A DNA stretch of 11,457 nucleotides from Clostridia bacterium. Lineage in GTDB: Bacteria > Bacillota > Clostridia > Christensenellales > UBA1242. The position numbers were made by a program, and so were the translations under genes. The notes under the pieces are model-generated. The model was not told where the DNA came from. It ran no database searches and worked only from the letters and a program-made list of their open reading frames with translations. The DNA is taken from the NCBI GenBank assembly GCA_017553065.1, contig JAFZND010000109.1, positions 1-11,457 of the forward strand. The letters are read 5' to 3'. This document shows, piece after piece, positions 5,508-11,457 of this stretch. Numbering within the stretch: position 1 is the first letter of the stretch; each line of letters begins with the position of its first letter.

Positions 5508-6430
5508 ATTGTACGCAAATCTTTGCCATCCATTTTGATAAGCAAGCAATTATTTTGGTCGGCAATGCGACTGAAAATTCTTTCATCGTAAACATCCATA
5601 ATTTGTTGCATATCAAGGTTGGTGGTGATTATTGTGTTTTTATTTAATCTTGTGCGCTCAGACAATATTTGATATAGATATTCACATGTGACATTTTTCA
5701 AAACATTTTCTGTGCCAAGGTCATCTACAAACAATATGTCGCAATCAAAATATCTTTGCAATATATCGCCTTTTTCATCCATTGGGCTAGTGTGATATTT
5801 TAGCATGTCATTATTTAGTCCCACAGCAGTAGTGTATATTACATATTTATTACAATTTACTACGCATTCATTTAACATACATTCTATTAAGTGAGTTTTA
5901 CCAACTCCAACTTTGCCCGTAATGGTTACCACATGTTTTGTGGTGTTTGTGTTGGTATACTTTTGCAATGTGTCATATATTTTGCGAATCTCTTTTTCTT
6001 GTTCGCCAAATATTTTGAAATACACATCACTAAATGCTGGTAATTTATCTTTGTTTATGCCACTTTCTTTTAGTAATATTTCGCTCATCTCATGTTTTAG
6101 GCATTCACAATCTTTGCCATCTACTATGCCTTTGTCATGGCAAATAGGGCAATTATATTTTACTTTTAAACTATTTCTATCTATGCCATATTTATTGAGT
6201 AGCGCATACAATTCTTTTTTAGTGTCATTTAAAGATTTTTCTTTTTGTGTTGTGCTGCTGCCTGCATATTTTAGTTTTGCAATATCAAATTGCAAACTTT
6301 TGCATTTTTTGTATAGCTTTTCCACATCCTTGTGGGATAGGGCATTGTCTAGCATAAATTCTTGCAAACGCACTTGTGTTTCATGCTTTTTGGCAATGCT
6401 TGCTAGGGCTTGGTTTCTAATGTTACTCAT
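5498..6430 (-). CDS. dnaI: DnaI/DnaC-like helicase-loader ATPase
   Basis: A 310-residue AAA+ protein of the DnaC/DnaI family, the same length class as Bacillus DnaI. In that family the protein binds the replicative helicase and loads it on DNA at origins and restart sites. Residues 1-90 are helical and coiled-coil-like. C94, C97, C108 and C110 (CPIC, CEC) form a probable zinc site like that in the DnaI N-terminal domain. Walker A is GKVGVGKT (172-179), Walker B is ILFVDD (232-237), sensor 1 is TTN (269-271), and basic residues in DERIFSRI (282-289) lie where the arginine finger is expected. Its ATG overlaps the stop of the upstream DnaD-like gene as ATGA, so expression is coupled. This order matches the dnaB-dnaI pairing of Bacillus subtilis. 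An IstB-type transposition helper is the look-alike, but the zinc motif, the partner gene and the lack of a transposase argue against it. Confidence 0.9.
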   Translation of the reverse strand: MSNIRNQALASIAKKHETQVRLQEFMLDNALSHKDVEKLYKKCKSLQFDIAKLKYAGSSTTQKEKSLNDTKKELYALLNKYGIDRNSLKVKYNCPICHDKGIVDGKDCECLKHEMSEILLKESGINKDKLPAFSDVYFKIFGEQEKEIRKIYDTLQKYTNTNTTKHVVTITGKVGVGKTHLIECMLNECVVNCNKYVIYTTAVGLNNDMLKYHTSPMDEKGDILQRYFDCDILFVDDLGTENVLKNVTCEYLYQILSERTRLNKNTIITTNLDMQQIMDVYDERIFSRIADQNNCLLIKMDGKDLRTIKK

Positions 6431-7872
6431 AATTCCACCTCGTCCAAGTTGCTAAACAAACTATCAAGTTCGTCTTTGCTATATTCTCTTGCTTTTGGCT
6501 TTTTTGCATTTGCCACAGGTGCTGTAACGTTAGGCAATTCTACCTTTTTTGCATCTTCCACAGTTTTCACATTGTGTGTGTGATATGTGGCAAGAACTCT
6601 GTTTAGATATTGTAGTGGCAAGTATTGGCCAACACATTTTGTGCAGGCATAGTCAATTACATCTTTTGACATATTCCAATCATATACCCAAGTTTTAAGT
6701 AGCATTCTGTCGTTTGCATTTACGCCACGCACAAGACCAAGGGCAGATAAAACGCTAGCAATTTGCTCATCATTTTTTGTGAGTTCTTTCAAATGTGATT
6801 GAATTGAATCTAATGTAATTAGTCCACTTTTAAATAGGTTATTTACAACGCCATTCATACCTTGCAAAGTGCGAATAGTGGAAGTAAAGCAATAATTTGC
6901 AATTTTATTTAGAGTTTCAGTATCAAAACCAAGTGCAAACCAATTGGTGATATATGTATCTACAACTGTATCTAATCGTTCGTATCTTACACCCAAGTTT
7001 TTACATACACTTTTTGCTGTATCAAACAACATTTGTTCGCTAGCAAGGTAATCGTCAATTTCTTTTGTGCTATTTAGTTTTAGTGCATAACATTTATCGA
7101 TGTATGCATTTAATTTGTTCCATGCACCAGGCACCTTGCCAATGTGTTTTGCAATGTGCATAATTACATCTATGCTAATGCCAAGGTCGCGTGTCCATGT
7201 GATAAAATTGAAATATTCTTCATCAGTGGCACTGCGTTTGATGCCAATAGCATTAAGTACAAGTTTTACATCGCTACCGCTTTTTTCTAAGTCGCTAATG
7301 CGTGCGCGTGCTTCATCAAGTGTGTGTACACCACTGTATGCCCAGTTTTTGGCAGTGGCAACAATGTAATTTACTGATACGCTAGTTGTTTTTTTCTTGA
7401 TGCAATAGTTTGCAATAAGCAACATTGCATCTTCATCTATGTGCAAGCTTTCCATGGTGTAGTATAGCTCATTGTATTCGTGTGTGCTAATCATGCGAGA
7501 GCCATATATGTCCTGCATACTCATGTTAAAGCTTTTGTATTTGTCTTTGTTATATTTTTTCAAATGCATTGAACCATTTGAAATAGGTAAATATTTAATT
7601 TCAAAATGTTCTACATTTAGCACTTGCACAAGACCTAATTCTTGCCAATAGTAAAAACTACTGATTATATCTTCTGGCGATAGTCCTAGTGCATGCGAAA
7701 AAGAGTCTAGCGTGTTGTCAGATGCTTGAGGATTGTTACATTTGTATAGTCCCCATAGATACACTCTTATTGCATCTGGATTTGCGCTAGGCACAAAACT
7801 TTCGATAAAACTATTCTCTAGTTTTACAAAGTTTTCTTTTATTGATTCTGTAGAAAAAGTGCAAAAACTCAT
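6427..7872 (-). CDS. DnaD/DnaB-like primosome protein with four apparent C-terminal-type repeats
   Basis: This 481-residue protein is of the DnaD/DnaB replication-initiation group, which in Bacillota remodels origin DNA and recruits the helicase-DnaI complex. Residues 1-98 look like the DnaD N-terminal winged-helix domain (YLWGLYKC, LGLSPEDI, YYWQELGLVQV). About 118-445 appears to be four divergent repeats of the DnaB_2/DnaD C-terminal type. Each has a two-helix start, a central aromatic region, and a closing Thr-acidic helix: TLDEARARI (184-192), STKEIDDYL (268-276), TLDSIQSHL (353-361) and TVEDAKKV (437-444). Recurrent LNAIG, CKNLG and LSALG mark the starts of repeats 2-4. The C-terminus is a basic linker (KKPKAR) and an acidic tail (LDSLFSNLDEVEL). 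DnaD normally has one such domain and DnaB two, so four is unusual. The start has a modest AAAGG site (7882-7886) ten bases upstream. The closest identity, DnaD or DnaB, is unsettled. Confidence 0.85.
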   Translation of the reverse strand: MSFCTFSTESIKENFVKLENSFIESFVPSANPDAIRVYLWGLYKCNNPQASDNTLDSFSHALGLSPEDIISSFYYWQELGLVQVLNVEHFEIKYLPISNGSMHLKKYNKDKYKSFNMSMQDIYGSRMISTHEYNELYYTMESLHIDEDAMLLIANYCIKKKTTSVSVNYIVATAKNWAYSGVHTLDEARARISDLEKSGSDVKLVLNAIGIKRSATDEEYFNFITWTRDLGISIDVIMHIAKHIGKVPGAWNKLNAYIDKCYALKLNSTKEIDDYLASEQMLFDTAKSVCKNLGVRYERLDTVVDTYITNWFALGFDTETLNKIANYCFTSTIRTLQGMNGVVNNLFKSGLITLDSIQSHLKELTKNDEQIASVLSALGLVRGVNANDRMLLKTWVYDWNMSKDVIDYACTKCVGQYLPLQYLNRVLATYHTHNVKTVEDAKKVELPNVTAPVANAKKPKAREYSKDELDSLFSNLDEVEL

Positions 7873-7886
7873 TTTGTCTGACCTTT

Positions 7887-7903
7887 GTAAATCGCATATT
7901 TAC
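7887..7903 (-). promoter_or_regulatory. 17-base palindrome at the predicted start site of the DnaD-dnaI operon
   Basis: GTAAAT (7887-7892) and ATTTAC (7898-7903) are perfect inverted arms around CGCAT. With the -10 at 7910-7915, transcription would begin about 7903, so the palindrome occupies roughly +1 to +17 and stops next to the ribosome site. It could be a repressor operator or a small 5' hairpin. The AT content makes chance occurrence plausible. Confidence 0.35.
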
Positions 7904-7909
7904 AATTAT

Positions 7910-7938
7910 ATTATAATCTAAATATAACTTATTCACAA
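7910..7938 (-). promoter_or_regulatory. Promoter of the DnaD-dnaI operon, with a DnaA box over the -35
   Basis: Read on the minus strand, TTGTGA (7933-7938) and TATAAT (7910-7915) are 17 bases apart, with an exact -10 and a 4/6 -35. The plus strand at 7929-7937 reads TTATTCACA, an exact match to TTATNCACA, and covers most of the -35. DnaA bound here would be placed to block or tune transcription of the helicase-loading genes. Confidence 0.6.
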
Positions 7939-7990
7939 TTTATTTGCAAGCACTTTTTCTTTTTTATTTTTGTACATGTTATAAAATACT

Positions 7991-8019
7991 TTTATAAAAT
8001 TAGATATATATGTTATAAT
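7991..8019 (+). promoter_or_regulatory. Promoter of sbcD-sbcC, extended -10 type
   Basis: TATAAT (8014-8019) is preceded by TGT, giving the extended -10 form TGnTATAAT. The -35, TTTATA (7991-7996), is a 4/6 match at 17 bases, which an extended -10 tolerates. The 5' untranslated region would be about 20 nt. Confidence 0.7.
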
Positions 8020-8046
8020 ACGAATAGTAAAAAATGGAGAAATAAA

Positions 8047-9240
8047 ATGCGAATTTTACATACATCTGATTGGCATTTGGGCAAGAAAACTGACGACCTA
8101 GATAGGTTGGATGAGCAACGCCAAGTGCTAGAACAAATAGTAAATATTGCAAAAGAGCGCGAAGTGGATATGGTTCTTATATCTGGCGATATATATGACC
8201 AATTCATTCCTTCTGCAGATGCTGAGAATTTGTTTTACAAAACAATTAGCGAGCTTGCTAGAGGTGGCGAATGTGCAGTTGTGGCAATTGCGGGTAATCA
8301 CGATGAACCAAAGCGTATGAGCAATGCGCAAGTTTTTGCAAGCAGATTTGGTATTTATTTAATTGGATATTGGGATGAGATTACTAATTCTAATTTAAGC
8401 AAAGAACACAATATTTTTGCCACAAGTGTTGGCAAAGGTTATATAAAATTTGAAACAAAGTCAGGGGAAAAATGTACCGTGGCTACTCTTCCTTGGCCTA
8501 GTTTTTATCGTTACAGAGAGCAAAAAACAGAAGATAAAACTCTTATGGATAAATATGCCGAGTGGCTAAAAGAAGCTTGCAAAGAATTTAAAAAGGGCGA
8601 AAACAATATTCTCTGCACACATCTTAGCACTGCAGGTGTTCGTTTTGCTGAATTTGATGACGAAGTATCAGAGTATAGCCCATTTGCAACACTTACTCGC
8701 GATGTGCTTACAGGTGTTAAAAATATGACATACGGAGCACTTGGACATATTCACTATGCAACTAAGGTTACAGATAACACATATTATTGCGGTAGTTTGA
8801 TAAATACACACTTTACTAATGAAAAAGCAATAGAAAAGAGTGTGAATGTTGTGGAAGTAAAAGATGGCAAATTAGTGTCAGTAGATGTTGTGCCACTCAC
8901 ATGCAAAAAGATGCGTGTAATAAACACAAAAGATTTTGCACAAATTGAAGCATTCTGCAAGCAGTACCCACAAGATTATGTAAAAGCAGTTGTGGAAAAT
9001 GTGAAATTTGTAGATTTTGAAGATGTCAAAAAACTAAGAGCGGCAAATCCAAACTTGGTAACACTTTCCGTGATTACAGATGAAGCAAAAGAGCTTGCTC
9101 AAGTGGAAATCAAAAAAGATTTAACCACACAAGAAATATTTGATAAATATGTTCTAAACAAAACTGGTAAATTACCTGAAAAGGAAGTAAAAGAATTGTT
9201 CCTAGAACTTATGGGGGAGGCAGTGTATGAGGCCGATTAA
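8047..9240 (+). CDS. sbcD: Exonuclease SbcCD, nuclease subunit SbcD
   Basis: The Mre11-like metal-dependent nuclease subunit of SbcCD cuts DNA hairpins and protein-blocked or broken ends together with the SbcC ATPase. At 397 residues it is typical in length. Phosphoesterase motifs are in order: Asp8 and His10 in TSDWHLG, Asp48 in SGDIYD, Asn84-His85-Asp86 in AGNHDE, His192 in CTHLSTAG, and His234 and His236 in LGHIHYA. These are the two-metal ligands and catalytic histidine of the family. The C-terminal 120 residues form the capping and SbcC-binding part. GGAGA (8036-8040), seven bases before ATG, supports the start. GGGGGAGG inside its 3' end is the sbcC ribosome site, and the two genes overlap by 14 bases, so they are one transcription unit. 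Confidence 0.96.
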   Translation: MRILHTSDWHLGKKTDDLDRLDEQRQVLEQIVNIAKEREVDMVLISGDIYDQFIPSADAENLFYKTISELARGGECAVVAIAGNHDEPKRMSNAQVFASRFGIYLIGYWDEITNSNLSKEHNIFATSVGKGYIKFETKSGEKCTVATLPWPSFYRYREQKTEDKTLMDKYAEWLKEACKEFKKGENNILCTHLSTAGVRFAEFDDEVSEYSPFATLTRDVLTGVKNMTYGALGHIHYATKVTDNTYYCGSLINTHFTNEKAIEKSVNVVEVKDGKLVSVDVVPLTCKKMRVINTKDFAQIEAFCKQYPQDYVKAVVENVKFVDFEDVKKLRAANPNLVTLSVITDEAKELAQVEIKKDLTTQEIFDKYVLNKTGKLPEKEVKELFLELMGEAVYEAD

Positions 9241-11457
9241 CCTAAAAGTACAAGGTATCAATAGTTATGTTACCGAACAAGAAATAAAATTTGATAAGCT
9301 TGCCGAAAGTAAATTGTTTGGTATTTTTGGTGAGACAGGTAGTGGTAAAACTACCATATTGGATGCAATTGTGCTTGCACTATATGGAACTAGTGAACGT
9401 GAAACAATTGCCAATATGATAAATGTGAATAGCAAAAATGCCCATGTATATTTTGATTTTGTGGAAAATGTAAATGGCGAAGATGTGCTATATAGAGTAA
9501 AGCGTGATTACAAGTTGCGCGATAGTGGCGTCAAACAAGATGCGTTGCTTACCGAAGTTGTTACAGGCAAAGTGCTTGCCGATATGACAGAAAGCGTAAA
9601 TGATGAAGTGCTAAAAATTATTGGTGTAGGCAAAAAGGAATTCCTAAAATGTATTGCATTGCCACAAGGTGAATTTGATAGATTCCTAGTGGATACACCT
9701 GCAAATAGGAAGAAAACTATAGCAAAATTATTCAATTTAGAGCATTTTGGCGTAGTTTTGCAAGAAAAAATTAAAAATCGCAAAGATATTACCACATTAA
9801 AATTGGAAAATGTGAAAGATAAACTTGCACTATATGAAGGCGTAACACAAGAAGCGTTATATTCATCACATATCACATTAAAGACAAAACAAAAACGATT
9901 AAAAGAAATAGAAAAAGAAATTGCACTTACCGAAAAGAAGTACAATCAACTTTGTGCCGATTATGATTTGAGCTTAAAACTTGTAGATGCCATGGCACAA
10001 CTCACTGTGCGCGAAAGTGAAGAGAAAGAAGTGAATGCACTTCGTAGACAAGTTGAGCACACAGAAAAATTTGGTAACCTAATTGCATTCGTTACTCGCA
10101 AAAATGCATACCTTGGTGAAATTGCAGAATTAGAGCCAAAACTAAAAGCAGATAAAAAATTGTTGCAAAATACAAATAGTGAACTTTTAGGACTAGTGGA
10201 TGAGTTGACCAAATTACAAGAAGAAAAGCAGAAAATGGATGCTGAATATGCAGCCGCAAGTGTGGAATTTGCAAAATATACTCAAACTAAGAATGCAATT
10301 GAAGAGTTGCGTGCAGAATATACAAAAATTGCTAGCGAAGCAAAGGAACTTGAAAGTAGCGTAAAAGAACTCAGTGAAAAATTAAGTCAATTGCAAGCTA
10401 GCCATGACGAACAAGTAAAATCTAGATTAAGCATAAAAGAATTAGTAGAAAATAACAAAAAATTGCTTGAAAAAATAAGAGAAAGCAAAACTGTGGAAAC
10501 AGTAGATGGCTTTGTGGATTATTTGACGTACCTAAAGTCACTTATAGACCCAAATGCATTGCAAGAAATATATCAATTTGATGTATTTGAGCAAATAAAT
10601 GCAATGTTACTTTCTATGCAAAAATATGAACTTGATATACGCAAAAAAGTTGCTGGGATTAAGAGTGAATACAATGCATTGCTAAAGTATGGTAAAGATT
10701 TGAATACACTACAATCACAAATTGAGAAAAAGAATGAAGAATTAAATGCAACACTTGCCAAGATTGATACTTCAATAGAGAAATCTGGCAGTTTGATTGT
10801 TACAGTTCAAACGCAAATTTTGGAACGCAATAATCAAATTGAGCAAAAGAAACATGAGTTGCAAACATTAAAAGTAAAACATGCAGCACGCGAAGGCGAG
10901 CTAAAAGAATTTGAAGATGTAACTCGCGTGGAAAAACTAAAAGTCCAAGTGGACAAATTGCAAGCAAGTTTAGATGAGTTGTCTTCTAAAATTGGCTCAC
11001 TTACTGAGGCAAAGAATAATTTGGTTGTGTCAGTAGAAGTAGCTAGTGTAAATTTGGATAACTTAAATGCAAACCTCAAAGAAGTAAATGCAACAATTCG
11101 CACACTCAAAATTGATGAAAATGAGCATGTGGACGAAAAATATAATTTGTCACCAGAAGAATTGGCCGTAGCAAAAGAACGCGTTGCCGAATTTGATAAG
11201 GCAGTGGGTGTATTGGAGAACACAATTAAAGAAACAAAATCTAAGATTGTGAATAAAAATGTTACAAAAGTAGAGGTAGAAACATTTGAAAATTCGCTAA
11301 CATCTCTTCGTGAAGAACAAAATAGAATTAGTGTGGAAATTGGTGTGCTTACTGAAAAATTAGAAAAATTAAAATCTGATTTGGAAGTAGTAAAACAATT
11401 AACTAAAGAAAAAGATGATACACAAAAAGCATACGATACAGTGATGAAATTATCAGC
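9227..11457 (+). CDS. sbcC: Exonuclease SbcCD, ATPase subunit SbcC (3' end outside the window)
   Basis: The first 743 residues of the Rad50-like ATPase partner of SbcD, open to the window end. The ATG at 9227 lies inside sbcD, seven bases after GGGGGAGG (9213-9220). The N-terminal ATPase lobe includes GETGSGKT (Walker A, 35-42) and the LPQGEF block (145-150), whose Gln147 is the Q-loop residue. From about residue 175 the chain is a long coiled coil rich in Glu, Lys and Leu (KLQEEKQKMD, LEKLKSDLE), broken near 422-465 by a less charged stretch (VDGFVDYLTYLKSLIDP). The signature motif and Walker B would follow in the missing C-terminal lobe. The only cysteines I find are at residues 142 and 243, so no CxxC zinc hook is visible. 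A generic SMC protein is ruled out by the LPQGEF block and the sbcD partner. Confidence 0.94.
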   Translation, partial: MRPINLKVQGINSYVTEQEIKFDKLAESKLFGIFGETGSGKTTILDAIVLALYGTSERETIANMINVNSKNAHVYFDFVENVNGEDVLYRVKRDYKLRDSGVKQDALLTEVVTGKVLADMTESVNDEVLKIIGVGKKEFLKCIALPQGEFDRFLVDTPANRKKTIAKLFNLEHFGVVLQEKIKNRKDITTLKLENVKDKLALYEGVTQEALYSSHITLKTKQKRLKEIEKEIALTEKKYNQLCADYDLSLKLVDAMAQLTVRESEEKEVNALRRQVEHTEKFGNLIAFVTRKNAYLGEIAELEPKLKADKKLLQNTNSELLGLVDELTKLQEEKQKMDAEYAAASVEFAKYTQTKNAIEELRAEYTKIASEAKELESSVKELSEKLSQLQASHDEQVKSRLSIKELVENNKKLLEKIRESKTVETVDGFVDYLTYLKSLIDPNALQEIYQFDVFEQINAMLLSMQKYELDIRKKVAGIKSEYNALLKYGKDLNTLQSQIEKKNEELNATLAKIDTSIEKSGSLIVTVQTQILERNNQIEQKKHELQTLKVKHAAREGELKEFEDVTRVEKLKVQVDKLQASLDELSSKIGSLTEAKNNLVVSVEVASVNLDNLNANLKEVNATIRTLKIDENEHVDEKYNLSPEELAVAKERVAEFDKAVGVLENTIKETKSKIVNKNVTKVEVETFENSLTSLREEQNRISVEIGVLTEKLEKLKSDLEVVKQLTKEKDDTQKAYDTVMKLS

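Noticed and set aside
5498..6430. An IstB-type insertion-sequence helper ATPase
   Set aside because: There is no transposase partner or terminal inverted repeat, while the zinc motif and the DnaD-like partner point to a helicase loader.
5913..6455. A 180-codon plus-strand frame opposite dnaI
   Set aside because: Its translation is rich in Ser, Phe and Leu with no family resemblance, and it mirrors a clear DnaI gene on the other strand.
9508..11223. Several minus-strand frames within sbcC
   Set aside because: All are antisense shadows of the coiled-coil gene, rich in Ser and Phe, with no ribosome sites or recognisable domains.

Overview
The window is AT-rich DNA from a low-GC Bacillota (Clostridia-like) bacterium. 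The evidence is a DnaD-type replication protein paired with a DnaI-type helicase loader, a VanW-family gene, AGGAG ribosome sites, and sigma-A promoters matching or nearly matching consensus. All genes look like chromosomal housekeeping genes. I see no insertion sequence, phage module, CRISPR array, tRNA or rRNA. Genus and species cannot be told from the sequence.

Layout. (1) 2-676 (+): the 3' end of a VanW-family gene. (2) 677-1192: a gene-free stretch of 516 bases with five exact TTATNCACA DnaA boxes in one orientation, four near-matches, phased A-tracts, two strong hairpins and repeated TTATGCATAA palindromes. It is a candidate replication origin or a DnaA-binding control cluster. (3) 1193-1969 (+): a short-chain dehydrogenase/reductase. 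(4) 1973-5436 (+): the aspS-asnS operon with its own consensus promoter, a leader of about 155 nt, and a terminator. The leader encodes a 12-residue peptide, MKFILNDDNNNI, rich in Asp and Asn codons, followed by an intrinsic terminator ahead of aspS. This has the form of a ribosome-mediated attenuator sensing exactly the two amino acids the operon's enzymes charge. (5) 5437-7872 (-): a convergent two-gene operon, a DnaD-like protein with four apparent repeats followed by a DnaI-like ATPase with an ATGA overlap. (6) 7873-8046: a divergent promoter region. (7) 8047-11457 (+): sbcD and the start of sbcC, overlapping by 14 bases, with sbcC running off the window.

How the parts relate. AspRS and AsnRS supply Asp-tRNA(Asp) and Asn-tRNA(Asn), and the leader peptide would let shortage of either charged tRNA raise expression of both. 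The DnaD-like protein and DnaI would load the replicative helicase at origins or restart sites. A DnaA box overlaps the -35 of their promoter and a DnaA-box cluster lies about 7 kb away, so initiation control may be linked locally. SbcCD is a nuclease that processes hairpins and broken ends.

The most interesting observation is the Asp/Asn leader-peptide attenuator (2026-2143). Next are the DnaA-box cluster (690-1083), the four-repeat DnaD-like protein, and the absence of a zinc-hook CxxC in the 743 visible residues of SbcC. All structures and motif positions were read by hand, and no folding energies or database searches were run.
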